Source of the DNA: an uncultured Oscillospiraceae bacterium
Lineage (GTDB): Bacteria > Bacillota > Clostridia > Oscillospirales > Acutalibacteraceae
Direction of reading: 5' to 3'
Length of the DNA stretch: 64,000 nt
NCBI GenBank assembly: GCA_900539845.1
Contig: UQDP01000002.1
Span: forward strand, 62,001 to 126,000
The notes under the pieces are model-generated. The model did no database searches. It was given only the letters and a program-made list of their open reading frames with translations, and had not been told where the DNA came from. The position numbers and the translations under genes are program-made. How positions within the stretch are numbered: the first letter of the stretch is position 1; each line of letters begins with the position of its first letter. Shown one piece after another: positions 51,027 to 61,030 of this stretch.

Positions 51027-52079
51027 TCACTGAAAAAGCCTGCCGTCAAGATATAAAAGAGCTTTTTTGAAAAACACAGCCAAAACAACGGTTGTGACAA
51101 AGCTTATTGCCACAAACAAATAGGTGTTGGCTATATCAAAATGCAAAAGAATTATCATTGGAATACGCATCAAAATGTAAATCTCAAACAGGTGATTACC
51201 GAAAAATCCGAGTATTTTATTATTTATATCCACCTTCATTGTAACGGCAATGATGACCGCACAAAGCGCAACCTGTGAGATCTCATAGCTTATAGCGTTG
51301 CTTCTAAGCAAATGAGAAATTGCAAAAACCACGGCGCAAACGGTAAAAAGCATCCAATAATGAACAGGCTTTTTTCTTACGAAACTTTCGATTTTCTCTC
51401 TGCCGAGTGAATACCACATGCCAATCGGATAAAGGAGTACCGTATCAAACCACCAGACATCTTTGAAACATGCCGAAACGGCGATATAAACAACGGTTAA
51501 AGCGGTAACAAGAGCCGCGGCTTTTAAATACTTATTCTTAAATAGTTTAAACGACACAAAAGTTATAAGATACAGTATCAGCACAGCAAAGATATACCAG
51601 TTGCTGTTACCCACCGATTCCCAGCCGGTAAAGGACAGGAGCACTTGCGGCACGCTGTAATTTTTCAGCCTACCCAAGCATAGATCGGTGATTATAAAAA
51701 GTATTACGGCAATGTCGAAATTAAAAAGTGTTTTTGCAATACGCCTTTTCGGAAAAGCATTTATATAATCCATGCTCTTTTTCTTTATGGATTCCATAAC
51801 GCCGTAGCCCGAATAAAACAGAAACATAACAACGATGCTCTGCCCGAGGTGATTCTGAATAATATTATACACGCTGTTCAGCGGATCATATGAATACTGC
51901 GGCAGCATAGAAATACAATTCCTTGCATGGCTTAAAAACACAAGCAAAATAAAAATGCCTTTTATTGAATTTGTTCTCTCAACGGTCAAATAATTTTCAT
52001 TTATGCCACTCATCAAAGGCTTTGAAAATTTCATTTTCCATAAACTCAATAAAAATACAACGATTAAAAATACAGTCAT
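51027..52079 (-). CDS. Membrane acyltransferase (acyltransferase-3-like)
   Basis: The 350-residue membrane protein has about ten helices. The segment RTNSIKGIFILLVFLSHAR (from about residue 34) is the conserved start of acyltransferase-3 proteins, including the catalytic-type His. It likely adds O-acetyl or similar groups to the exopolysaccharide. It is the last gene of the cluster, 192 bases after the flippase, an A/T-rich gap in which no gene is seen. No terminator was recognised beyond it. Confidence 0.85.
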   Translation of the reverse strand: MTVFLIVVFLLSLWKMKFSKPLMSGINENYLTVERTNSIKGIFILLVFLSHARNCISMLPQYSYDPLNSVYNIIQNHLGQSIVVMFLFYSGYGVMESIKKKSMDYINAFPKRRIAKTLFNFDIAVILFIITDLCLGRLKNYSVPQVLLSFTGWESVGNSNWYIFAVLILYLITFVSFKLFKNKYLKAAALVTALTVVYIAVSACFKDVWWFDTVLLYPIGMWYSLGREKIESFVRKKPVHYWMLFTVCAVVFAISHLLRSNAISYEISQVALCAVIIAVTMKVDINNKILGFFGNHLFEIYILMRIPMIILLHFDIANTYLFVAISFVTTVVLAVFFKKALLYLDGRLFQ

Positions 52080-52271
52080 TTATAACCTCAATTTTCAAAT
52101 CATTTATAACAGGAAACAATATGATACACACTCTAAAAATACACATTTAAGTATTATTTGTTTACAAAGAAATTGAAAAAACGTCAATACGCATTTGCAA
52201 AAAATCTTAAGACTGCTGCGCTATATTATAATAATTGCGAAACAGTCTTTTTATTTAAATTGTATTATAAA

Positions 52272-53816
52272 TTATTTTGCTCTGTTTTTGACTGAGGGGA
52301 AAATCGAAAGCAATATATTTTTGATTCTGAAAAGTATATGACGAAAATTTTCATTTTTAAAATAAATAGCCAGAAAAATAAGGTTTGATATTAAAAAACA
52401 GCAGCAGCCTTTCACAATAAATCCCCATATCCCGGTTAACGGAATATATGATTTTACAAAAATAAGGACGGCACTGACCGCTGCAGTTACAGCCGTAATA
52501 AATAATGATGAACCGAAAAAACGTAGCGGAGAACGATCAAAAAAATCTCTGAACAAAATAATCGGCTCATACCAGATATAGGTAAGCAGCTTTGATATAG
52601 CACCTGCAAACAAAATTCCGCAAAGGCCCAAATAGTGCCCTAACAATATAGCTAATCCCACATTTAAAACAGCACAAATAAGCATGATGTATTTCGTCTT
52701 TCTGTAAATACCGGCAGCTTCTCTGAATATCCAAATAGGATTTAAAATACAGGTTAAAAAGAAATTAATTCCTATTGCCAAAACCGTATAATTATCTAAG
52801 ATAAAATCCTTTCCGATCCATATTTCAATAAAATCATTTATAAGCACGTATACACAAGATGAAATAACAATACAGAACCATGCGCTTATTGTTTGAACCT
52901 CTTTAAAAACATGATATTGTTTGTCCTTAGAATCTTTAACTATCATGTTGCCGATGCTTGCCGTAAAAGAATTAAAGGCCATACTTACATAACTGGCTAT
53001 CATATTCACAACAGTAAGATAATTTGAATAAAATCCAACAGTTACAGTGCCTACCAATTTTGAGATTATAATATTTGCGGTGCTGTTCATAAGGGTTGAG
53101 GAAATTTTATATATAAACACCGAACCGAGATTTGAAAAAATATCCTTTTTATCCTCTTTTGAAATCTGTTCTTTTTTCTTTATAAACGGAAAGCGCTTAT
53201 CTGTTACGTGGGAAATATAAAAATTATTGATTAAAGTGAATACTATAGTGATACTTAAATATAAAATATAATTTTTAAATATAAGCATACATATGATCTG
53301 CATCACAGAAGACAATGCAGTCATAATCATGCTGTATTTAGCAACAACATATCCCTGTTGATACGCGTAAAGAACAGTCGTTTTATACACAAAAAGGTAG
53401 GAAACGACCGTTCCTGCCAATGTTAAAAGATAGTAAATATATATATGATCTACTTCATTAGGCAAATTGATAATTTCATCCAGAAAAGGAATCAGCAAAA
53501 GACCGACTACCGTAATTCCGGCGGCGATAAGCAAATATACTCTTTTATAAAACCTATTTAAAGCGGCTATTTTTGTATAATCATTTTCTGCAACCGGTTT
53601 GTAATAGCTGTATGTCATCGCTGTTGAAAACCCGAGGTCCGCTAAAGATAACAAAGACAGAACATTGGAAAATAATCCGTTTATTCCAAGCAATTCAACT
53701 CCGAAGACCTGAATAAACACGGTTCTTGACACAAAACTTAAGATCAGTGTTAATGTCTTTTGCGCATAATTGGAAATTAAAGTTTTGCTTGATTTTACAC
53801 TTCTTGTTTCATTCAA
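52272..53816 (-). CDS. Polysaccharide flippase (Wzx/MATE-like)
   Basis: The 514-residue protein has about 12-14 helices and the beginning SNYAQKTLTLILSFVSRTVF typical of O-antigen/teichoic acid flippases. It would move lipid-linked repeat units across the membrane. The start is TTG at 53816, with GGAG upstream, overlapping the end of the GT2-pyruvyltransferase gene by eight bases. Together with the EpsG-like polymerase it indicates a Wzx/Wzy-dependent pathway. Confidence 0.9.
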   Translation of the reverse strand: MNETRSVKSSKTLISNYAQKTLTLILSFVSRTVFIQVFGVELLGINGLFSNVLSLLSLADLGFSTAMTYSYYKPVAENDYTKIAALNRFYKRVYLLIAAGITVVGLLLIPFLDEIINLPNEVDHIYIYYLLTLAGTVVSYLFVYKTTVLYAYQQGYVVAKYSMIMTALSSVMQIICMLIFKNYILYLSITIVFTLINNFYISHVTDKRFPFIKKKEQISKEDKKDIFSNLGSVFIYKISSTLMNSTANIIISKLVGTVTVGFYSNYLTVVNMIASYVSMAFNSFTASIGNMIVKDSKDKQYHVFKEVQTISAWFCIVISSCVYVLINDFIEIWIGKDFILDNYTVLAIGINFFLTCILNPIWIFREAAGIYRKTKYIMLICAVLNVGLAILLGHYLGLCGILFAGAISKLLTYIWYEPIILFRDFFDRSPLRFFGSSLFITAVTAAVSAVLIFVKSYIPLTGIWGFIVKGCCCFLISNLIFLAIYFKNENFRHILFRIKNILLSIFPSVKNRAK

Positions 53817-55836
53817 TGCTTTCTACTCCATCAATTATTTCTATAAGTTTGTCATAATAAGGCTTTAAAGACGAATTATCGTATTTGAACGATTTGCCTT
53901 GCACTTTTTCGGCGAATACTCTGATTTCATCCAAATCTTCAGTGAAAATTATGTATTCACATTTTTTAAATAACCAGTCATATACGCCTTTAACCTTATG
54001 ACTTTTATTGGGAAGCACAACACAAGGAGTTCCTGTTATTGCCGCAAAAATCATTCCATGAAGTCTGTCCGTAAAAACAAGTTCACTTTTTCTGAAACGT
54101 TCAAACTGCACTTCCAATTCGCGCGCTCTGGTTTTTGATTTAATTCTATGATCGGCAAGCATATCAATTTTGCGTACATCTTTATAGTTTTCTTTTGAAA
54201 ACTTTTCTATTTTATCTTGCAGCGAATAGGATATGCCCTTTTCTATATCATCTCTGAAAGTCAGCATCACACCGTTTCTGCTTTCTTTTCTGCATTTATC
54301 CAGATAAAGTACAATATCCGGAATCAGATAAATGGATGCTTCAGGATAAAAATTTTTCATTAGTTCAAACGAAATTTTATCCCTTGCTGTAAGAGTCAAA
54401 TCAGCGCATTCAGAATAAATTTTTTTTGATTCGTTAAGCCGCATTTCTCCTTCTTCATTGTTTTCGTAATAAATGGACTGCGGCATAACGATTATTTTAT
54501 TTTTCGGAACAAGCTTCATAACCCCTCGCAAAAGCTTTTCCCCGTAGTTAAACCAAAACGTACCAAGATATCCCCCGCCTTGGAAAACAAGTGTGCTTTT
54601 ACCCAACATAGTTTTAATTAATAACGGATAATTCAAAAATCTTATAAGCATATCACCTGTTATTTCAAAAATATATTTATCTTTAAGTAATTCTTTCTCC
54701 GCGAGCGCAATTGCCTGATCGCCGTAGTTCTCATGGCAAGGTGTAAGAAGAAGAAACAAGAAATTCTTTTTGTTTTTCAGCTTTAAAATCATTGCCTTAA
54801 CTGTATATGCAGCCGTCTGTATACCGAAAACGAAATAAGCCGCTATATTTTTTAAGGCATTGATAATCTTTGTTCCTATAGGTAAAGCAAAAGAAATGAG
54901 TTTGAAAATATTTTTATTTAACGAAATAATCTTTTCCGCAGTTTTATGTTTTGTTGATACATAAGGGTTTTTCAATATTTCTTCTTTATGAGCAATAAGA
55001 ATATCAGCAATAATGTTGAAATACTTCTTTCTATATTCTTTAACAGCGATTACTCTGCTCAAAACGGCAAAGGTGTAAACCGTAAATCTATAAACAGCGG
55101 CTTTTTTTAGATTATCATTTTCTTGACATCTTTTTATAATATCATCAAACATCTTCCAACTTGTTGCCCGGGCATCGGTCATATAAGATGCTGTTATGGA
55201 ATTTTCGCTGTTAAGACGATAGTGATAACAAGGAACTCCTGTGCTGACCAATTTTTTTGCATTTAACATCAAATAAAAATTAAAAGGTAAATCCTCGGCA
55301 TATTTAATGTTCTCGTTAAATCTGTAACTTTTTATAAGATCAGATCTGTAAAGCTTACTGCAAACTTCAGGTCTGATATTATCAAGCAGCAAATTTAAGA
55401 CAATTTCTTCATTTTCATAGATTTTTCTGTCACTCTTCAGAATTTCATTTGTGCCGGCTGCTTTTTCAAAATAGAATGTACCGGCAACGATATCCGCATC
55501 ATTATCAATAGAAAAAGTCAGCATAGAGTCTACGGCATCAAATTCAAGCCAATCATCACTGTCTACAAAAAAAACGAAATCTCCGCTGAAGATATCAAGG
55601 CCGGCATTTCTGGCCGATGATAAGCCCCCGTTTTTTTTATGTATAACTTTAATGCGTGAATCTTTTTTTGCCCATTCATCGCACTTAGCCGGGCTTTGAT
55701 CGGGGGAGCCGTCATCAACAAGAATGATTTCCAGATTTTTATATGTTTGATTCACAATGCTTTCTATGCATTGATCAAGATATTTTTCAACATTATATAT
55801 TGGCACAATAATTGTTACTTTACAACTTGATTCCAT
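53809..55836 (-). CDS. GT2 glycosyltransferase fused to a polysaccharide pyruvyltransferase
   Basis: The 675-residue protein joins two enzymes. Residues 1 to about 310 are a GT2 transferase (TIIVPIYNVEKYLDQ, LVDDGSPDQ, FVDSDDW). From about 345 to the end it is a polysaccharide pyruvyltransferase (LTPCHENYGDQAIALAE, FQGGGYLG, VMPQSIYYEN, FTDRLHGMIFA and CVVLPNKSHKVKG). It may add a sugar and then a pyruvate ketal to it. The ATG at 55836 is chosen because AAGGG lies seven bases before it; the start 15 bases upstream is TTG. It overlaps the GT14 gene by 17 bases. Confidence 0.9.
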   Translation of the reverse strand: MESSCKVTIIVPIYNVEKYLDQCIESIVNQTYKNLEIILVDDGSPDQSPAKCDEWAKKDSRIKVIHKKNGGLSSARNAGLDIFSGDFVFFVDSDDWLEFDAVDSMLTFSIDNDADIVAGTFYFEKAAGTNEILKSDRKIYENEEIVLNLLLDNIRPEVCSKLYRSDLIKSYRFNENIKYAEDLPFNFYLMLNAKKLVSTGVPCYHYRLNSENSITASYMTDARATSWKMFDDIIKRCQENDNLKKAAVYRFTVYTFAVLSRVIAVKEYRKKYFNIIADILIAHKEEILKNPYVSTKHKTAEKIISLNKNIFKLISFALPIGTKIINALKNIAAYFVFGIQTAAYTVKAMILKLKNKKNFLFLLLTPCHENYGDQAIALAEKELLKDKYIFEITGDMLIRFLNYPLLIKTMLGKSTLVFQGGGYLGTFWFNYGEKLLRGVMKLVPKNKIIVMPQSIYYENNEEGEMRLNESKKIYSECADLTLTARDKISFELMKNFYPEASIYLIPDIVLYLDKCRKESRNGVMLTFRDDIEKGISYSLQDKIEKFSKENYKDVRKIDMLADHRIKSKTRARELEVQFERFRKSELVFTDRLHGMIFAAITGTPCVVLPNKSHKVKGVYDWLFKKCEYIIFTEDLDEIRVFAEKVQGKSFKYDNSSLKPYYDKLIEIIDGVESIE

Positions 55837-56725
55837 TATTTTTCCCTTCAATAAAACAATTGAGTCTGTAAACTATATCTTTATCGACATGAAGACTGAA
55901 TTTTCGTGCGAACATGGCAGGAGAAGAAATCAGATCATTAAAATCAGATGACCTGAAAACATATGGAGCACCTCTTGTCCAGTCTATATATCTGGCCGCG
56001 GCAAACTGATCATCATTGCAGTTTGGCATAAAAAGATGATTACAAAACGAGCTGTTTATAACGGCAGTCTGAATAAAGACCTCATCAGCACAATATGAAA
56101 ACCTAAACATTTTTTGTAATTCAGTCATATTTTCAACTAAATAATGCGCAAATTCTCCCGTTATACTAAACCACTCACTGCCTTTGGATATCTTGATATT
56201 ACGGCCCTTTAACCTATTAATCTTCAAGGCTTTCTGAATTTTCAGCACTGCTTGCGCAAGTATTTTGCAAACAAGATTACGTTTACTTCTGAACAGGTGG
56301 TAATATCTGATTCTGGATATTGCCGCCAGTGCTTCCCCGCTTTCGGAAAAATGAATAAATTCTTTACCGTTGTTTTTATTAAAAAAATCATGTATCTCGT
56401 CATTCGTTTTTAAAGGGAGGTCGCTTCCAGACAAAAGATGAAAATATGAGTACCTAACCTGAGCATTCTCGTTTTCCACAGCTTTTTTCAGCAGGAGCAT
56501 TTCGGCTTTTACAACCGAAAAATCACCCCAGGTGACGCTTATTCTTTCAGTAAATATGATTTTTGAATATTTCACGGATTGTTTTAATTCTTCCGCTTTA
56601 AAATCTTTTGCTTTTTTATCAATATGTAAAAAGATATCATTCCTGGGATCATCAAGCATTTTTATAAGAATACTCAAAAGTTCAAACTGATCATGTGCCA
56701 TTATCATATAAGCATGTTTTATCAT
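55820..56725 (-). CDS. GT14-like (core-2/I-branching) glycosyltransferase
   Basis: The 301-residue product begins MIKHAYMIMAHDQFELLSIL and has the family 14 pattern: IFLHIDKKA, SVTWGDFSVVKAEMLLL and YFHLLSGSDLPLK, then KGSEWFSITGEFAHYLVE and CADEVFIQTAV. In animals the family adds beta-1,6-GlcNAc branches; bacterial members act on polysaccharides. It may introduce a side branch. The ATG at 56725 is chosen over an upstream GTG that touches the AGAAGG site. Confidence 0.88.
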   Translation of the reverse strand: MIKHAYMIMAHDQFELLSILIKMLDDPRNDIFLHIDKKAKDFKAEELKQSVKYSKIIFTERISVTWGDFSVVKAEMLLLKKAVENENAQVRYSYFHLLSGSDLPLKTNDEIHDFFNKNNGKEFIHFSESGEALAAISRIRYYHLFRSKRNLVCKILAQAVLKIQKALKINRLKGRNIKISKGSEWFSITGEFAHYLVENMTELQKMFRFSYCADEVFIQTAVINSSFCNHLFMPNCNDDQFAAARYIDWTRGAPYVFRSSDFNDLISSPAMFARKFSLHVDKDIVYRLNCFIEGKNNGIKL

Positions 56726-56746
56726 AAAGCCCACACCTTCTGCACA

Positions 56747-57679
56747 TTATTTTCTTTTAGAAAAAATGATAGTATATATTTTGGGAGCCAACCATAATAT
56801 AGAGGTTTTGATCTTATCTTTGATGCTGTATTTTTTTGTAAATAAAATTAATTTTTTATACTTTAATATTCCTTTGCGCAGTTCAGAAAACCTGTCTATG
56901 TATTCTTTGTTGACTGATACTGCATTCAACAGAACATAACTTGAACATATATATCCGTAAACAGCGCTTTCAAGTATATTTTCATTACAATCCTTAAGAA
57001 TGATCTCTTTTGATTTGAGCGCATCAAACGCTCCGGGATTAAAAGGGGAATTCGTAGCACTGTCCATATTCTGATAATAATGATACAGATTTAAGGAAAG
57101 CATTGCAATAACGGATGCTTTCTTAAACACAAAATAGTTAAACACCAAATCCTCACAACACACAAGCGAGGGAATTTGTGTTTCTGCGATAACACTTTTT
57201 TTATAAAGCTTGTTGCCTAAAAGTCCAAATTTGTAATCGCCCTGTGCAATTCGTTTAAGCGCATCTTCTGTGGCTATGGTGCTGACCTCATCCGATCCCC
57301 TGTTCTCATCATTTACCTGATAACCGCAAACGGAAATATCCGCTCCGTTTTTAACCATCGCCAGCAGCAATCTCTCATAAATATCCGGCTCAAGATAATC
57401 ATCACTGTCTACAAACGCAATGTACTCTCCCGAAGCCTGTTCAAGTCCGGCATTTCTGGCGCTTGCAACTCCGCCGTTCTTCTTATGTATCACTTTGATA
57501 CGACTGTCTTTACCAACCCACCGATCGCACAGTTCGGGACAATGATCCGGTGAACCGTCATTTACAAGAATGATCTCCAGTTTCGTATAGGTTTGATCGA
57601 CTATGCTCTGCACACATTTATCAAGATACTTTTCCGTTTTATAAACAGGAACGATTACACTTATAACAGGCTCTGTCAT
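56747..57679 (-). CDS. Family 2 glycosyltransferase
   Basis: The 310-residue GT2 enzyme has SVIVPVYKTEKYLDKCVQS, LVNDGSPDH and FVDSDDY. Its first 100 residues closely resemble those of the GT2-pyruvyltransferase fusion (both contain SRIKVIHKKNGG and SARNAGL), which suggests duplication within the cluster. The ATG at 57679 follows GGGGG by five bases. It lies 21 bases upstream of the GT14 gene. Confidence 0.9.
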   Translation of the reverse strand: MTEPVISVIVPVYKTEKYLDKCVQSIVDQTYTKLEIILVNDGSPDHCPELCDRWVGKDSRIKVIHKKNGGVASARNAGLEQASGEYIAFVDSDDYLEPDIYERLLLAMVKNGADISVCGYQVNDENRGSDEVSTIATEDALKRIAQGDYKFGLLGNKLYKKSVIAETQIPSLVCCEDLVFNYFVFKKASVIAMLSLNLYHYYQNMDSATNSPFNPGAFDALKSKEIILKDCNENILESAVYGYICSSYVLLNAVSVNKEYIDRFSELRKGILKYKKLILFTKKYSIKDKIKTSILWLAPKIYTIIFSKRK

Positions 57680-57710
57680 AATATCCCCCAAGTTTCAATC
57701 AAATGATTTC

Positions 57711-58625
57711 TTAAACTTTCCATATAAGTTTTTTTATTTTATCATACAAATTACCCGAAATTGATCGTATCGTTTTTTCTATCAGTTTAAACGCTGTTCC
57801 TTTGATATAAAACGCAACAGTTTTCAAAAATGCAAAAAAATTTCCCTGCCGGATATATTCACGCCACCAGTATTTGGACAGATTATCAAGGAATTTATAA
57901 TCCCAGGGCTTGCGAATACCCGTATAATGAAGGATTACCACATCATTGTTGTAATCAATATTCATCTCTTTCGGTTTGCCGGAGCGCTGGCAATTATATT
58001 TTTTCCAATCATTTAATTTAACCTTGTCATGGTATATATGATTCAACAAATCCTGATCATGAAAGGTCATATTTTTTCTTATTTTATTGCACTTATCCAG
58101 TATATCTGCCATGTCGGTTTCTTTTCTGAGTTGATCAAGATTCATTAACATAACGCCGGAATTGAAATAGTGGTTTTCTTTTTTTATATTCAGCTTTTCC
58201 TTTACTTCGTCAATAAAACCGGTTCCGTCCCATATATCAGGGCAAACAACATAGTAATGATTTTCAAAATCCTGATGATAGAATTCCGAAACATCTTTTA
58301 ATACTATAATATCTCCGTCTAGCCATAAAACGCGGTCCATGTCTTGCGGAAGTATAAATTGCGCAATCAGCCTTGAATACGCTTCATACGGGATTCTGTC
58401 AACAGGAAGATTTATGAAATATTTCCCGTCGATAGTATAGACTCTCAATTCGGCCCCGCATTTTTTATTTAAAAATTCTTTCAGTTCATTTAAAGCGCGC
58501 TCGCTTGTTTTTATATTAAAATAATGCACGGTAACATCTTCATTCGTTTTTCTGCAGAGGGAAAAAATCATCACTTTGGATTGCTTTAAAAACTTTTCAT
58601 CACATGAAAAAAATAAATGAATCAT
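57711..58625 (-). CDS. Family 8 glycosyltransferase
   Basis: The 304-residue product has the GT8 pattern: IHLFFSCDEKFLKQSKVMIFS at the start, the metal-binding DxD in RVLWLDGDIIV (Asp103-Gly-Asp105), HYFNSGVMLMNL and HDQDLLNHIY. Members usually transfer galactose or glucose with retention. The C-terminus is basic and may contact the membrane. GGAAG lies six bases before the ATG at 58625. Confidence 0.9.
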   Translation of the reverse strand: MIHLFFSCDEKFLKQSKVMIFSLCRKTNEDVTVHYFNIKTSERALNELKEFLNKKCGAELRVYTIDGKYFINLPVDRIPYEAYSRLIAQFILPQDMDRVLWLDGDIIVLKDVSEFYHQDFENHYYVVCPDIWDGTGFIDEVKEKLNIKKENHYFNSGVMLMNLDQLRKETDMADILDKCNKIRKNMTFHDQDLLNHIYHDKVKLNDWKKYNCQRSGKPKEMNIDYNNDVVILHYTGIRKPWDYKFLDNLSKYWWREYIRQGNFFAFLKTVAFYIKGTAFKLIEKTIRSISGNLYDKIKKLIWKV

Positions 58626-58680
58626 CACAAGCTTCCTTTCATATCAGTTATCTGTTTACAGTAAAAAGAATCAATGACAT

Positions 58681-59880
58681 TTAAAAATGCAGCCACTGAA
58701 GTGAACTTCCTGCCAAAGAATACCAAAAATGAACAGCAGTATAAGCAATATATGCAATAATGACAATTCCCCTTGTTCTTAAACGGATTGTTTCACGAAA
58801 AGGCGCTTCATTTAAATATCCGACAGGAAGCTTTTGAATTACTTCTCTTTGCGATTGCATTCCTATCATAAAATACAAGGCGCCTATCATCGGTATTATC
58901 CATCTGGTAAAGCGAACAAATATAAGGCCGCTGAACAAGCATCCCACAAGGAAACACAATGTTAGTGTGGTATATTTGTAAAATTTCCTGAATTGTTCGG
59001 AAAATTTTCCGTTATTAATATAAAACGAGGTGTAAAGAACGATAAATGCAACCACCGCAAAAGTTGCAACATTTACCAGAAACATGGTGCCGGTTTCCAA
59101 AGAGCCTCCGGCGGAATGTTGCTCCGTCCTGCCTGCAATCGACATGATCATATCATTATTTGTGATTTCAGCTAGAAAATCTATAAGATATCCGCCCAAT
59201 GCAAGTCCGAAAATAAGGATAATGTTTATGATCTTGCTGTTAATTTTCCAAGTCAGCATCGTTATCAAAACCAGTAAAACAGGCATAAAGCCGGTGGAGT
59301 GCATCAAACAGACGCACACATAGCCAACAAAACACCAAAAAATGTGTTTCTTTTCAACAAAATGATAATATGCACAAGCAAAAGCCACCGTAAAGGCGAT
59401 TCCGTTTCGGACTCCCGAGGCAACATCATAATACCAATAAGTTGATATTAAAAACATACTTGCAAAAAACAGGTAAATCTTTTTTATTTTAAATCTGTTT
59501 GCAGCTTTATACAAAACGGTAAACATTAAACCGTACACAATAAATATTGTGATTGCAGGTAAAAACTGATTATTTGGCAGTCTGCTGATAAAATAAAAAT
59601 ACAAAAGGCTCACACGGTATGTTTTCCATTCAAACCAGTTTTGTTCAAGAGCATAACGCACTCCGTCTATACCGTCATTTCGAAAAATATCAATATGATG
59701 ATAATAAATCACAAGATCATCAGTGGGAGCCGGCGTAAGATTATAAGCAAGCAATGAAAAGAGCACAGTTATAACAACAAACGGAAACCAAATATTTTTT
59801 CTGGAGGTAAATAAATAGACAACACAAAAAATCGCTACGATTGCAACATAACACTGAAGCGCCGTAAAGCCGAATATCAT
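58681..59880 (-). CDS. EpsG-like polysaccharide polymerase (Wzy-type)
   Basis: The 399-residue membrane protein has about 11 helices and matches the EpsG family in general pattern, including ASGVRNGIAFTVAFACAYYH and HSTGFMPVLLVL. EpsG proteins are the presumed polymerases of Wzx/Wzy exopolysaccharide pathways. GGAGG lies 11 bases before the ATG. It sits between the GT4 and GT8 genes in the same direction. Confidence 0.85.
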   Translation of the reverse strand: MIFGFTALQCYVAIVAIFCVVYLFTSRKNIWFPFVVITVLFSLLAYNLTPAPTDDLVIYYHHIDIFRNDGIDGVRYALEQNWFEWKTYRVSLLYFYFISRLPNNQFLPAITIFIVYGLMFTVLYKAANRFKIKKIYLFFASMFLISTYWYYDVASGVRNGIAFTVAFACAYYHFVEKKHIFWCFVGYVCVCLMHSTGFMPVLLVLITMLTWKINSKIINIILIFGLALGGYLIDFLAEITNNDMIMSIAGRTEQHSAGGSLETGTMFLVNVATFAVVAFIVLYTSFYINNGKFSEQFRKFYKYTTLTLCFLVGCLFSGLIFVRFTRWIIPMIGALYFMIGMQSQREVIQKLPVGYLNEAPFRETIRLRTRGIVIIAYIAYTAVHFWYSLAGSSLQWLHF

Positions 59881-59908
59881 TTTGCCGTTTACCTCCTTTG
59901 CGTTGAAT

Positions 59909-61030
59909 TTAAAATGAATAAATATCTTCTAATTTTTTTTCGATTGTTTTTATATCAAATTCGTTTATAACTTTTGAATGATCAATACTTTCTCTGCTTT
60001 CATCCAGTCTCTTTTTTATTTCATTGCACCATATATCCGTGCCGGAATCGAGAGAAACATAGGATACATTTGAATTGAGCTTTGCTGTTTTCGTAACTGT
60101 ATCCGATACAACACAGGGAAGTTTCGTCATCTGAGCTTCTATCAAGGTGAGAGGGAAGCCTTCATGAAAAGACGGAAAAACGAAGCAGTCCATTGCCATA
60201 AGCAGATCCGGCACATCATCCCTGAAGCCTAAAAACTTCACTTTTTCACAAATGCCAAGTTCTTTGACTTTTTGTTCCAGCATTTCCCTGTCGGGTCCGT
60301 CGCCAATTAACAGTAAAACACTGTCTTTATTCAATTTTTGGAACGCATAAAAAACATCAATCAGAAAGGATTGGTTTTTAACATAGTACATCTGACCGAT
60401 ATGTCCTAAAACGATTTTATCATCTATGTGCAGTTCCTTTCTTTTGCTGAGCCTTCTGTCTTTTGTTAATTCATATTCTTTTACGTTTATACCGTTATTT
60501 AACACAACGCCTTTTTTTGAAAAAGTCTTTTTTCCGCAAAGATATTGGCCTGCCTCAAGGCTGCATCCGATTATATCTGTTGAATATATGCCGATGATTT
60601 TGCGCATGATTCTTCTGTAAACCTCTGCTGAAAACCGTTTAAACTTTGAATGCTCCCAAATGAGCGGCTGTGAATAATGAGAATGTGAAACTCGTTTTTT
60701 TATACCGCTCTTTTTTGCTGCCGCCATGACGATACCGCTGTAAAACGGCAAATGGCAATGAACGATATCAAAATGCTCTTTTTTGAAGAGTTTGCGATAA
60801 TAGAAATAACTTTTTATGTAGCCCGACTCATTTTTCGGCTGATGAATTACTTTTATGCCTGCCGAGGTCAAAGATTCTTCAATCCGGTTATCTTGTTTTT
60901 CATTCCTCACACAGTAAGTACACTCAAATTTCTCTTTATCCAACGCTTGCTGAAGCCTTATGGCAACAAAATCAAGACCTCCGTATTCAAACCGCTGCGT
61001 AACGATAAGGACCTTTTTTTTTCTGCTCAT
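59909..61030 (-). CDS. Family 4 glycosyltransferase
   Basis: The 373-residue enzyme has a GT-B fold. FEYGGLDFVAIRLQQAL is near the start, followed by the central GHIGQMYYVKNQSFLIDVF and the C-terminal donor site FVFPSFHEGFPLTLIEAQ with the Glu pair of GT4 (EGFPLTLIE). It is related to EpsF-type transferases. It overlaps the preceding GT2 gene by four bases (ATGA). The acceptor is unknown. Confidence 0.92.
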   Translation of the reverse strand: MSRKKKVLIVTQRFEYGGLDFVAIRLQQALDKEKFECTYCVRNEKQDNRIEESLTSAGIKVIHQPKNESGYIKSYFYYRKLFKKEHFDIVHCHLPFYSGIVMAAAKKSGIKKRVSHSHYSQPLIWEHSKFKRFSAEVYRRIMRKIIGIYSTDIIGCSLEAGQYLCGKKTFSKKGVVLNNGINVKEYELTKDRRLSKRKELHIDDKIVLGHIGQMYYVKNQSFLIDVFYAFQKLNKDSVLLLIGDGPDREMLEQKVKELGICEKVKFLGFRDDVPDLLMAMDCFVFPSFHEGFPLTLIEAQMTKLPCVVSDTVTKTAKLNSNVSYVSLDSGTDIWCNEIKKRLDESRESIDHSKVINEFDIKTIEKKLEDIYSF

